From NCBI GenBank assembly GCA_009833045.1, contig WUUP01000011.1:92080-156079 (forward strand): 64,000 nucleotides of DNA, given 5' to 3'. How positions within the stretch are numbered: position 1 is the stretch's first letter; each line of letters opens with the position of its first letter. Made by a program: the position numbers and the translations under genes. The DNA is from Saprospirales bacterium GYS_P2D (GTDB lineage Bacteria; Bacteroidota; Bacteroidia; Chitinophagales; Saprospiraceae). Shown here piece after piece: positions 1-8,164 of this stretch. Below the pieces are notes generated by a model. That model was given only the letters and a program-made list of their open reading frames with translations. It made no database searches and was not told the origin of the DNA.

Positions 1-3000
1 ATCTCCATCACAAAATGTGCTGGCATCGAGCAAGATGTCTGGTGAAGTAAAGTCTTGGATAAAGACCTCCGTGCTACCAGTCGATCTACAGCCACCAAAG
101 CCTGTCAGCTCCAAGCTATATACTCCAGAGAGTGCGGCTGAGGCATTTGGGATGACTGGATTTTCAGCGGTCGATACATATCCATTAGGGCCCGTCCAGC
201 GGAATGAATAGACATTCGGATCAGGAGACATTGGTACATTAGCGAATAGTCTGATCGTATCTCCGAAACATAATACTGGATCTGCAGTCGGCTCGAGATC
301 ATATGGGATAAGTCGAGCATTAGTTTGGCACTGTGTGATATTACCAGCCAAGTCTGACACCGCCAGAGTAACTGTAGTCTGAGTGCCTATATCACTACAG
401 TCGAGTGCTATACTATCGATACTGATAGAGCCGATCTCACAATTGTCCATAGCTGACGTCAGTATGGCCATGGTATCAATGATCGGAGGCAGTAGTCCAC
501 TCGGATGTACTTGTAGATTGATATTGGACACACAGCTGATCACTGGAAACTCTTCATCTCTCACCGTCACTGTATAGTCACAGGTGCTTGTATTATTTTG
601 ATCGTCAGTATAAGTATAGCTGATGATATTATTGCCCACATTGAGTGGTATGATGATAGGTGTAGACGCACTATTGATCTGATCGGCACTGATCGCAGTA
701 GCTCCACTCACACTGATGCCCGATAGCTCCATGTCTCCAGAGCAGGGATCGCTGATCATAGGTAGCGAGTCTATCTGATAGTCATAGCTGCAGGTAGCTG
801 GTAGGAGTGTGACTATTTCATCATCTGGACAGACTAATGCTTCGCTTGGTCCTCCAGATATAATGATGCTTTGTGTAGTACTGTCAGCATTGTTAGCGCA
901 GTCATAGAGATAGTAATTGATCTCATATTCGCCAGCAGCGAGCACTGTATCTATATCTGCTGTTATTGGTTTTTGGTCGCTGTCATTGATAGAGTAGAAT
1001 GCTCTCAATCCTCCAGTAGCATTGCTCTCCAGGGATAAGGTAGCGGAGACCGCTGTATTAGGACAGACCGTATTGATTGATAGCGAGGGTACTCCGTTGA
1101 TAATATTCGGCTCCAGCCTAAAATCAACAAATCCATCATCTATCCATGCACTCAGCTGCGAACCAGTGAGAGTGATGGTAGTAGTACCAGCACCACACTG
1201 TGCCAAGGTATTATCTGTACGACCTATATTCTGCCCATTTTCGTCAATGATGTTAAAGTATTCTGTTGGGTTATTCGCATCGATATTGGAGATGCGAATG
1301 GACAGTGTGATATCGTCATCAAAATTAATAGCTCCTGTGATCGGCCCTAATCTAATATCGACAGGATCTACAGGTGCTTCATCATCAGGTGCAGTGACCA
1401 TGATCTGACCAGTGCTATACTGACTGTTACTTTCTGACAGACAGTTGTCCGTACCCATAGGTGGCATGATCGTGATCGCTGCGGCGCAGTCTCCGGCCGT
1501 CGGATCTACTGTGATATCAAGATCTTCGTACATAGTAGTAATAGTAGGGGCTTCATCATCAGATATGCCATAGGTAGCCGTATAGCGTAGCGCATTGCCA
1601 CATACATCGATGAAGACAAAATCAACCTCCTCATATCGGATCAATCCATCTCTGCTGGATGGACACTGAGCCGCATCAAAATCCCCTGGAGGAGTGCCTG
1701 GCCATGTCGTAGGATCACTGAGATCATATGATCCAGGTACCGCAGCGAATGATTCTGATATCTCGTTGATGTCGTCATTGATGATCGCATTTGCTCTGCC
1801 ATTGACCCAGTCGCTGAATCCACTCTGGATATCGATCGGGCTGTCACAAGGTAGTATGATGTCTATTGCCGGGCTGACGAGGACAGGAGCCATGCTATCG
1901 ATCACGGTGATACGCTGTGGTAGGACTAATGCACTACCACAGAGATCCTGGATGCTCCATCTACGAGTGATGATGAGCTGACAGCCGTCAGTTTCTATAT
2001 TGTCATCATAGTCAATGATGACCTCCGAGCTACAGTTGTCTATGACATCGATCGGCATACCTGTGATCGCAGGATCAGGATTTGGATCATTAAGTATAGT
2101 AGTATCGGCAGGAGCAACGAATCTTGGCTCCAATGTATCGGTGACGAAAATCACTTGAGAAATACGAGCCTCATTGCCACAAGCATCTGTAGCCACATAG
2201 GTACGCTCTACTCGATAGTTAAAGTGTTCGCAGGTATTATCATTTGGATCTTGAGTCGAGATATCTATGATCTCAGGTACGATGGAGCCTACACATTCGT
2301 CGGTGACATTGATACTACGAGCCGAGGGTACGTTATCACAGTTGACCACTAATGTGTCTGGCAGCTCCGACTCAAATATCGGTCGCATCGTATCAATAAG
2401 GCTGAAGATCGCTGTGGCGCTTGATTCGTTGCCACATTCGTCCTGAGCTACGAAGGTCACAGTCAGCTCATAGTCACAGCTCTGTGCCGAGCTTATCAGA
2501 TTAGGTGCTGTATTGAATGTGCCGCTGCCATTATTGCCATCGGTATCAGAGTACTCGTATCGAAGGAAGCTCTCCATCACGGAGCAGGCATCATTGATCG
2601 TTGCTCCTCCGAATGTAGCGATCCAGTTATTGAGACTATCGTTGCGTCCCGGTTGGCAGATGATACTGTAATCAGAAGGCAGCACTGTGAATACCGGTCC
2701 AGACGTATCGATCACCTCAAACACCGCAAAACTGGTATCACTATGATTGGCACAGCTATCAATAGCGTAAAATCCTACCTCGACCATACCTGTGGTGCCA
2801 CACTGTATCGATCTGTCCAGATCGAGCTGCTCCAGAGCCTGAGGGGCTGTGAGCGTAGTCATCAGCGTGACTAATGAGCTATCATCCATCGCCTCGAGAT
2901 CTGCAAAGCGATCATACCATGCCTGTAGACTATCCTCGATGGCCAGATCACAGCTCACCACCAGATCCATCGCAGGTGTGAGTATCACGGGTGATATTGT

Positions 3001-3069
3001 GTCAGTTGCTGCATGAGTAGATGAGACGCTGGTATACAAAGCCATGAGTCCTATCATGACGATACGCAT
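1..3069 (-). CDS. Large secreted HYR/Ig-like repeat protein, 3' end beyond the left edge
   Basis: The reading frame is open from an ATG at 3069 to the window edge, so at least 1023 residues are present and the C-terminus is missing. The first about 20 residues (MRIVMIGLMALYTSVSSTHA) read as a signal peptide. The rest is a chain of about 80-100-residue extracellular modules opening with phrases such as DTISPV, DTMRPIF, DTLEPRF and DSMAPVL. They carry recurrent cysteine motifs (DACGNEA, QDECGNES, MGTDNC), which are the hallmark of HYR (hyalin-like) and related Ig-like folds in Bacteroidota surface proteins. No catalytic domain is visible in the part present. It is probably an adhesin or matrix-like structural protein. 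Since the end is cut off, the sorting signal (T9SS or another) cannot be read. The gene is separated from the gltX operon by a 32-base gap. The frame lacks a stop inside the window and so is easily missed. Confidence 0.85.
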   Translation of the reverse strand, partial: MRIVMIGLMALYTSVSSTHAATDTISPVILTPAMDLVVSCDLAIEDSLQAWYDRFADLEAMDDSSLVTLMTTLTAPQALEQLDLDRSIQCGTTGMVEVGFYAIDSCANHSDTSFAVFEVIDTSGPVFTVLPSDYSIICQPGRNDSLNNWIATFGGATINDACSVMESFLRYEYSDTDGNNGSGTFNTAPNLISSAQSCDYELTVTFVAQDECGNESSATAIFSLIDTMRPIFESELPDTLVVNCDNVPSARSINVTDECVGSIVPEIIDISTQDPNDNTCEHFNYRVERTYVATDACGNEARISQVIFVTDTLEPRFVAPADTTILNDPNPDPAITGMPIDVIDNCSSEVIIDYDDNIETDGCQLIITRRWSIQDLCGSALVLPQRITVIDSMAPVLVSPAIDIILPCDSPIDIQSGFSDWVNGRANAIINDDINEISESFAAVPGSYDLSDPTTWPGTPPGDFDAAQCPSSRDGLIRYEEVDFVFIDVCGNALRYTATYGISDDEAPTITTMYEDLDITVDPTAGDCAAAITIMPPMGTDNCLSESNSQYSTGQIMVTAPDDEAPVDPVDIRLGPITGAINFDDDITLSIRISNIDANNPTEYFNIIDENGQNIGRTDNTLAQCGAGTTTITLTGSQLSAWIDDGFVDFRLEPNIINGVPSLSINTVCPNTAVSATLSLESNATGGLRAFYSINDSDQKPITADIDTVLAAGEYEINYYLYDCANNADSTTQSIIISGGPSEALVCPDDEIVTLLPATCSYDYQIDSLPMISDPCSGDMELSGISVSGATAISADQINSASTPIIIPLNVGNNIISYTYTDDQNNTSTCDYTVTVRDEEFPVISCVSNINLQVHPSGLLPPIIDTMAILTSAMDNCEIGSISIDSIALDCSDIGTQTTVTLAVSDLAGNITQCQTNARLIPYDLEPTADPVLCFGDTIRLFANVPMSPDPNVYSFRWTGPNGYVSTAENPVIPNASAALSGVYSLELTGFGGCRSTGSTEVFIQDFTSPDILLDASTFCDGD

Positions 3070-3101
3070 GGAGTAGAGGATATGATATGTAGGCTGCTCT
3101 T

Positions 3102-3266
3102 TTATTCTTCCTCTTTTTTTGAGTTAAGTCTTTTGTCTTCCACGTTTTCATTGAGGAAGGCATTGAGATCATCGATAGAGATATTCGTCTCCATCTGACC
3201 AAATGGATCGACTTTGATGTCAAATCCTTTTAGCTCCTCATGTGTTTTTTTGTTCTTATTATCCAT
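3102..3266 (-). CDS. Small acidic/helical protein (54 aa) in operon with gltX
   Basis: An ATG at 3266 lies three bases after the gltX stop codon and opens a 54-residue frame ending at 3102. The protein is highly charged and starts MDNKNKKTHEELKGFDIKVD. It has a central part with FGQMETNISIDDLNAFLN and then NENVEDKRL before a lysine/glutamate tail. The tight spacing after gltX, the compact acidic middle and my recollection of similar short proteins after glutamyl-tRNA synthetase in other Bacteroidota support a real gene. That recollection is not checked here. There is no membrane segment or known catalytic motif, and no function is assigned. It is most likely co-transcribed with gltX. Confidence 0.65.
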   Translation of the reverse strand: MDNKNKKTHEELKGFDIKVDPFGQMETNISIDDLNAFLNENVEDKRLNSKKEEE

Positions 3267-3269
3267 TGT

Positions 3270-4814
3270 TTATGAGGCAGTTTTTATTGCTATTGCTTCT
3301 TTGAGTCCTTGCTGTAGACGAGATACGGTCTCCTCTTTACCCAATAGTGCTATCATCTCAAATAAGTCAGGCCCTGCCATCGAGCCTGTCATACATATAC
3401 GTAGCACAGGGAGTATCTCTCCAAATTTCAAGCCATTGTCGTTGATGAAGCCTTTTACTAATGCGCTCAGAGATTCAGCGTCCCATGCATCACTCGCCTG
3501 TAGGGCTGATATGATCTCCTCAAAGTGAGCTTGATTATCCAGTTTAAATTTCTTCTTGAGTGGCTTCTCCTCATATGCTGTAGGTGCTGACCAAAAGTAG
3601 GTGCCCTCTGTCACAAATTCGCCGATGCTCTCGACTCTTGGCTTGAGCATGTCGATCACACCACTGATAAATTCATCGGAGAGATCACCTCCTACAGCCT
3701 TGATGTCATCAGCTACCAAGGCCAATAGTTCACTGGTAGGCGAGGCAATGATATACTGCTGGTTAAACCACTTTGCTTTATCATAGTTAAACTGAGCTCC
3801 CGATTTGATGATCTTAGCTATTGAAAATTCTTGTGCCAATTCATCTCTGGTGAACATCTCTTGGTCAGTACCAGGACTCCATCCAAGTAGCGATAGGAAG
3901 TTAATCAATGCATCTGGCAAAAATCCCTCTTCTCTGAATCCTGCATAGATGGCTCCTTCTTTTTCATCATTCCACTCCAGTGGGAATACCGGGAATCCAA
4001 ACTTAGCGCCATCTCTTTTGCTGAGTTTACCCTTACCACTTGGCTTCATGATCAAAGGGAGATGAGTGAATACCGGCATCTCCGCCTCCCAGCCAAAAAA
4101 TCTATAAAGTAATACATGATGAGCAGTGCTGCTGAGCCACTCCTCGCCACGGATCACATGAGATATCTCCATGAGACGATCATCGACGACATTCGCCAGA
4201 TGATAGGTAGGTAGTCCGTCAGCCTTGAGTATGACCTTGTCATCGAGCTCTGATGTGTCAAACTGTACTCTACCTCGCACCTCATCGCTGAATCCGATGA
4301 CCTCGCCCTCTGGTACTTTCATCCGGACGGTGACATTTTCACCTTTTTCGATTAGGTCTTGTACTTCGGCATCAGAGAGAGTCAGGCTATTGCGCATCGT
4401 CATACGGATGCTGGCATCATATTTAGGGCTGTGCTTGCCATTAGCTTTCTCTCGCTCCCTCATCTCCTCGAGCTCCACAGGAGTATCAAAAGCATAATAG
4501 GCATGTCCTGCCTCGATCAGCTGCTCTACATGAGCAGTGTATATATCTCGACGCTCTGACTGTCGGTAGGGCCCATAGTCTCCACCATGATCCACACTCT
4601 CGGCAGGTATCAACCCCAGCCAATTGAGCGACTCGATGATGTAGGCCTCTGCGCCTGAGACATATCTGGTCTGATCAGTATCCTCGATACGGAGGATGAA
4701 TGTCCCATTATGTTTTTGTGCGAATAGATAATTGTAGAGAGCAGTCCTAACTCCACCTATATGCAATGGCCCCGTCGGAGAGGGCGCAAATCTTACTCTT
4801 ACTCCTTTGCTCAT
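3270..4814 (-). CDS. gltX: Glutamyl-tRNA synthetase
   Basis: Charges tRNA-Glu with glutamate in the cytoplasm; class I aminoacyl-tRNA synthetase. The HIGH-type signature is at residues 9-21 (APSPTGPLHIGG) and the KMSKS-type loop is KLSKR at 263-267, at the spacing expected for the family. The catalytic Rossmann fold is followed by the helical anticodon-binding C-terminal half. The length of 514 residues is normal for a Bacteroidota GltX. The start at MSKGVRVRFAPSP leaves the usual few residues before the active-site strand. The gene is followed at three bases by a 54-residue ORF, and its promoter region is shared divergently with a polysaccharide deacetylase gene. Confidence 0.97.
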   Translation of the reverse strand: MSKGVRVRFAPSPTGPLHIGGVRTALYNYLFAQKHNGTFILRIEDTDQTRYVSGAEAYIIESLNWLGLIPAESVDHGGDYGPYRQSERRDIYTAHVEQLIEAGHAYYAFDTPVELEEMREREKANGKHSPKYDASIRMTMRNSLTLSDAEVQDLIEKGENVTVRMKVPEGEVIGFSDEVRGRVQFDTSELDDKVILKADGLPTYHLANVVDDRLMEISHVIRGEEWLSSTAHHVLLYRFFGWEAEMPVFTHLPLIMKPSGKGKLSKRDGAKFGFPVFPLEWNDEKEGAIYAGFREEGFLPDALINFLSLLGWSPGTDQEMFTRDELAQEFSIAKIIKSGAQFNYDKAKWFNQQYIIASPTSELLALVADDIKAVGGDLSDEFISGVIDMLKPRVESIGEFVTEGTYFWSAPTAYEEKPLKKKFKLDNQAHFEEIISALQASDAWDAESLSALVKGFINDNGLKFGEILPVLRICMTGSMAGPDLFEMIALLGKEETVSRLQQGLKEAIAIKTAS

Positions 4815-4846
4815 GGATTCTATTGTTTCTTACTATTATAGCTGTG

Positions 4847-4854
4847 CAAAAATA
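4847..4854 (-). promoter_or_regulatory. Probable -7 promoter element of gltX
   Basis: On the minus strand the octamer TATTTTTG fits the Bacteroidota -7 consensus TAnnTTTG and lies 33 bases before the gltX ATG. No TTG is seen at the usual -33 distance, so this is a one-box match only. Confidence 0.4.
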
Positions 4855-4863
4855 TTACCATTG

Positions 4864-4881
4864 TATCAGGTTCGCCTGATA
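4864..4881. promoter_or_regulatory. Perfect inverted repeat between divergent gltX and deacetylase genes
   Basis: TATCAGG-TTCG-CCTGATA is a seven-base-pair perfect dyad with a four-base centre. It sits just upstream of the gltX -7 box and 23 bases before the deacetylase ATG. It could be an operator acting on either direction or a leader hairpin of the plus-strand transcript. Confidence 0.35.
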
Positions 4882-4904
4882 AATCAGAATAAGCTTTTAT
4901 TAAA

Positions 4905-5483
4905 ATGAATAAACAGCTCTATTTCACGAGAGTTCCCCGATGGATACAGGGCTGTTGTCGTGGATTAGTCTGGCGGCGAGCGGATGGTGATAGACCGCTA
5001 TTGACATTTGACGATGGCCCGCATCCAGATACTACTCCGTGGATCCTCGATGAGCTGGATAGGATGGATCAGGGAGCCATATTCTTTCTGATAGGGGAGC
5101 AGGCTGAGCGGTACCCCGAGCTGATGGACGAGATCCGACAGCGAGGTCATCAAGTGGCTAATCATGGCTATCAGCATCTCAGAGGATGGCAGCTATCAGT
5201 AGATCACTTTCGTGAAAATGTAGAGCGAGGTGCAGAGATCACAGGGTCTACTCTCTATCGACCAGCCTATGGCCAGATAGGCTTTCGCCAATATCGAGCT
5301 ATAAAAAACGATCACCAAGTCATGATGTGGTCTGTGATGCCCGGAGACTTCATAGAGGATATAGATGTCAAGCGGCGGATGGAGAAAATCAAAAAAGTTC
5401 TACGTCCAGATGACATCATCGTGCTTCATGATAACGTGGAGCATTTTGAGCGTATGAGGCAGATGCTTGTGATGTTGGGGTGA
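4905..5483 (+). CDS. Polysaccharide deacetylase (NodB/CE4 family)
   Basis: Predicted metal-dependent N-deacetylase acting on a cell-wall or exopolysaccharide sugar. The NodB signature is complete in outline: motif 1 TFDDGPHP at residues 34-41 (catalytic base and metal aspartates), motif 2 NHGYQH at 86-91 (metal histidines), RPAYGQ as motif 3, and VLHD near 173 as the C-terminal histidine motif. The 192-residue length is that of a stand-alone catalytic domain. There is no clear signal peptide; the N-terminus (MNKQLYFTRVPRWIQGCCRG) is only weakly hydrophobic, so location is uncertain. It is transcribed divergently from gltX. The exact substrate cannot be read from sequence. Confidence 0.9.
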   Translation: MNKQLYFTRVPRWIQGCCRGLVWRRADGDRPLLTFDDGPHPDTTPWILDELDRMDQGAIFFLIGEQAERYPELMDEIRQRGHQVANHGYQHLRGWQLSVDHFRENVERGAEITGSTLYRPAYGQIGFRQYRAIKNDHQVMMWSVMPGDFIEDIDVKRRMEKIKKVLRPDDIIVLHDNVEHFERMRQMLVMLG

Positions 5484-5522
5484 GAGTATTGTGTATATTA
5501 AGAATCGAATATTTCTTCAAAC

Positions 5523-5699
5523 ATGAGCCAACAGCAAGTTATAACTTTATTAGTCTTAATCTTTTGTATAGCAAATTGGATCTATGGTTATAAATCAAAA
5601 CGGTAGGATAACTATGACATATACTCTAAAGGCAGCAGGCATATGGCTTTATTCATGATATCACTTATTTGTATCTATATTTTGCTAAAAGGTCAATAG
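5523..5699 (+). pseudogene. Small two-helix membrane protein interrupted by an in-frame amber stop
   Basis: An ATG at 5523 opens MSQQQVITLLVLIFCIANWI followed by YGYKSKR and a TAG at 5604-5606. The same frame then continues for 30 codons (DNYDIYSKGSRHM..., then ALFMISLICIYILLKG) to a TAG at 5697-5699. Two hydrophobic segments separated by a charged loop in a single frame, broken by one stop, look like one 58-residue membrane protein with a nonsense mutation. The alternatives are two unrelated tiny ORFs or amber readthrough. Function unknown. Confidence 0.35.
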
Positions 5700-6114
5700 T
5701 TGCCAATCACTCAATAATCATTTACTGTCAAATCGACCACGGCACGAGGGAGATATACTTTGACTTCGGAGGTGAACAAACCAGAATACCAACACAATAG
5801 CAAGAAGTCCCCACTACCTTTTCATCTCGATGGCACAGAGAGATCTTTGTTATCAATATGATGTGACTTCAATAATCAACATAGATTTTTCCCTACGGTC
5901 AAAATGAAAAAGTATTTGATTCATTGCACAAACTACTTCGCATGAAACCGTAGAGTGCCATCCTTCTTTTTCAAGAGAAGGACAGGAGGATGAGTTCGAT
6001 GGCCGAATAGAAGCATCTTCGACTTTTGAACTTGCTCACTTGCTACCTAAAATTACTTTCATCGATAAAATTCAAGCATTCATATAGTACTTTGCGTAGT
6101 TAAGCTACCTTGTA
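5700..6114. other. Gene-poor spacer before the padR operon
   Basis: No frame longer than about 50 codons looks coding. Stretches on the plus strand (for example from 5945 to 6090) read as plausible peptide for 40-50 codons but have no start and no domain signature. The spacer may hold decayed coding sequence. Base composition is slightly more AT-rich than the flanking genes. No tRNA, terminator or repeat was seen. Confidence 0.4.
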
Positions 6115-6146
6115 TTGCATAGTACTTGCTTTTGCATGTATATTTG
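6115..6146 (+). promoter_or_regulatory. Bacteroidota-type promoter of the padR-pspC operon
   Basis: TTG at 6115-6117 and TATATTTG at 6139-6146 (exact TAnnTTTG) are separated by 21 bases, matching the -33/-7 spacing of the Bacteroidota primary sigma factor. The -7 box ends 24 bases before the padR ATG. Confidence 0.6.
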
Positions 6147-6170
6147 AATCGTATTCATAAATGAAATGAT

Positions 6171-6524
6171 ATGACCATTGAAAATACAAAAGCACAAATG
6201 CGAAAAGGAATCCTCGAGCTATGCGTGCTATCGATAATATCTCAAGAAGAGGCCTACCCCTCAGACATCATCAATAAGCTGAAGGCGGCCAAACTCATCG
6301 TCGTAGAAGGAACTCTCTACCCACTGCTGTCTCGACTGAAGAATGCTCATCTGCTCAACTATGAGTGGAAAGAATCTACCAGTGGACCTCCACGTAAGTA
6401 CTATAGCTTGACAGATGAAGGACAAAGCTTTCTCGATGGACTGATGGCGACCTGGAAAGAGCTGAACTCAGCAGTAAATAATGCGACCAAGAAATCAACT
6501 ACTAACGAAAAATCCGAAGAATGA
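6171..6524 (+). CDS. PadR-family transcriptional regulator
   Basis: A 117-residue winged-helix DNA-binding protein. The N-terminus (AQMRKGILELCVLSIISQEE) and the wing segment (EGTLYPLLSRL, GPPRKYYSLTDEG) are diagnostic for PadR. The family's usual length is 100-190 residues, so it is complete and has the short C-terminal dimer helix. It is followed 43 bases later by a PspC-domain gene. PadR genes next to PspC/DUF1700-type envelope genes are a common arrangement, so it probably regulates its own operon in response to an envelope or small-molecule signal. The effector is unknown. Confidence 0.92.
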   Translation: MTIENTKAQMRKGILELCVLSIISQEEAYPSDIINKLKAAKLIVVEGTLYPLLSRLKNAHLLNYEWKESTSGPPRKYYSLTDEGQSFLDGLMATWKELNSAVNNATKKSTTNEKSEE

Positions 6525-6567
6525 GTGACGCCCGAGGGGGAATTGCTTAACTTATAACTGAATCAAA

Positions 6568-7227
6568 ATGAACAAAATATTCAATATTAATTTAGGGGGA
6601 TATCCTTTCACGATCGATGATGATGCGTTCTTCACGCTGGATAAATATCTCACTACTATAAAAAATCACTTCGCTCAGTCGGAGGGCTGCGATGATATCA
6701 TCGCTGATATCGAGGCACGAATAGCAGAGCTATTCAATGAAGAGCTCAAAGGCCAGCCTATCGTAGGTATGCGAGAGGTGGAGCGAGTGATCGCTATCAT
6801 GGGTCGACCTGAGGAGTTTGGCGCATCGTCAGAGGACATCTTTGAGGATGAGGAGCCCGCTACATCAACTACAGGGAGCAAGCAAAAAAGTACCTACAAG
6901 ACTGGTAAGCGCTTATTCAGAAATACCGATGAAAAAGTAGTCGGTGGAGTCAGCTCAGGTCTCGCAGCTTACTTTGGCATACCAGATCCGGTATGGGTGC
7001 GGATAGCTTTTGTGCTTGGCTTGATCGGTGGCGGTGTGTCTCTACCCCTCTATCTCATTCTCTGGGCGGCGATCCCAGAGGCGAAGACCGCCGGAGATAA
7101 GCTCTCGATGAAAGGAGAGAAAATTAACGTCTCCAATATCGCTAAGAAAGTAGAAGAAGAACTCAATAATCTGAGTGAAACAATCAATGAGTTCACTCGA
7201 GAGTTCAACTCGAAAAAAAAAAGGTAG
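6568..7227 (+). CDS. PspC-domain protein, N-terminal part (frame ends at an A10 tract)
   Basis: 219 residues as read. Residues 1-90 form the N-terminal domain typical of long Bacteroidota PspC proteins (MNKIFNINLGGYPFTIDDDA, then EDIIADIEARIAELFNEEL-like sequence). Residues about 112-170 are the PspC domain (KRLFRNTDEKVVGGVSSGLA, then hydrophobic WVRIAFVLGLIGGG and LYLILWAAIPE). The frame ends NSKKKR-stop inside a run of ten A (7213-7222). The sequence right after continues in the -1 frame without a stop into a membrane-rich segment that in related bacteria belongs to the same protein. The product is therefore probably the first 40% of one 530-residue envelope-stress protein. Confidence 0.88.
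   Translation: MNKIFNINLGGYPFTIDDDAFFTLDKYLTTIKNHFAQSEGCDDIIADIEARIAELFNEELKGQPIVGMREVERVIAIMGRPEEFGASSEDIFEDEEPATSTTGSKQKSTYKTGKRLFRNTDEKVVGGVSSGLAAYFGIPDPVWVRIAFVLGLIGGGVSLPLYLILWAAIPEAKTAGDKLSMKGEKINVSNIAKKVEEELNNLSETINEFTREFNSKKKR
7213..7222 (+). other. A10 homopolymer at the frame junction of the pspC gene
   Basis: Ten consecutive A code for the lysines at the end of the upstream frame. One additional A would join the upstream frame (codons starting at positions equal to 1 modulo 3) to the downstream frame (0 modulo 3), with no stop between 7221 and 8157. This is the geometry of a transcriptional slippage or phase-variation site, or of an under-called homopolymer. Confidence 0.7.
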
Positions 7228-7271
7228 ACCCTCATCTGCAGAGCTCTAAGTCGCTCATCTCCAAAGCTGTT

Positions 7272-8159
7272 TTGGGGATCGGGACTCTCTTTGGAGCAGT
7301 TATAGGATTATTCAAAAAATTACTATTCCCCATTATAAAGTTGGTGGCGATCATTGTGATCGCCGCTTTTTTAGTTAGTTGGATAGGCATGGCATTCGGA
7401 GGGTTTTTCTTGACGCCACTGATTCCAGCAGTCTCACCAGAGCCCTTGGTGAGTGGATATTTAGGAGTGTTTTCAGGTATTGTGAGTCTGGGGATTATTC
7501 CTTTTATCATTTTGATTTGGTTATTGTTTAGGATCTTATTTGGCTATCGAGTCAGTAAGAGAGTGCGAAGATTTACATTTGGAATTTGGATAGTGACCAT
7601 TTTATGTTGTGGATTGACGGTTTTATTCGGTGCGAGAAATTTTATCCATGAGTTTTCGGACTCTCAGATCGTCATGGAGCAAGAGTTGACCGCTGGAGAT
7701 TCGTTGACCTTTTCGATAGCTAATACCTATGATGACGTGATCAATCGTGATAAGCTTCAAGTGACATTTGATGGCCTACTCATCAATAAAGGTGAAATCT
7801 ACTTGAAGAATGTCAATGTCCATATGGTGCCGAGTAGCTCCTCTACCTATTCTGTCGTAAAAACATCGAGGGCCTCTGGAGCGTATCGATCAAGCGCCGA
7901 ACGATATATGCATACGCCGATACATGAGGCTGAGTGGAGTGACGATAGAGCTATGATCCCTACCCATACCAGATTACCAAAAGGTAAAAAATACAGAAAT
8001 CAATGCTATGACTATACTGTCAAAATACCAGTGGGCACAGTAGTCAATTTTGACGGAAAGAAAAACCTCTTTCGCCACAGAGATGTCAATAATGAGATGA
8101 TAGATTTCTCAATGACCTATGTGATGAAAGAGGCTGGACTCGCAGTGGTAGAGTCTTGA
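7272..8159 (+). CDS. PspC-protein C-terminal part (membrane and periplasmic segment)
   Basis: This frame has no good start: the first available codon is a TTG at 7272, and it is open upstream to the A10 tract (VDPHLQSSKSLISKAVLGIG... from 7224). It encodes a row of hydrophobic helices (LLFPIIKLVAIIVIAAFLVS, LIPFIILIWLLFRILFGY, FGIWIVTILCCGLTVLFGA) and then a soluble region of about 160 residues with a beta-rich look. This is the C-terminal layout of long Bacteroidota PspC proteins. Joined to the upstream frame by one base it gives about 530 residues, their usual size. It ends six bases before the convergent antiporter gene. Confidence 0.8.
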   Translation: MGIGTLFGAVIGLFKKLLFPIIKLVAIIVIAAFLVSWIGMAFGGFFLTPLIPAVSPEPLVSGYLGVFSGIVSLGIIPFIILIWLLFRILFGYRVSKRVRRFTFGIWIVTILCCGLTVLFGARNFIHEFSDSQIVMEQELTAGDSLTFSIANTYDDVINRDKLQVTFDGLLINKGEIYLKNVNVHMVPSSSSTYSVVKTSRASGAYRSSAERYMHTPIHEAEWSDDRAMIPTHTRLPKGKKYRNQCYDYTVKIPVGTVVNFDGKKNLFRHRDVNNEMIDFSMTYVMKEAGLAVVES

Positions 8160-8164
8160 TCAGA

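Noticed and set aside
5700..6114. Possible decayed transposase or other gene in the spacer
   Set aside because: Short peptide-like stretches occur in three frames, but none has a recognisable motif or continuity.
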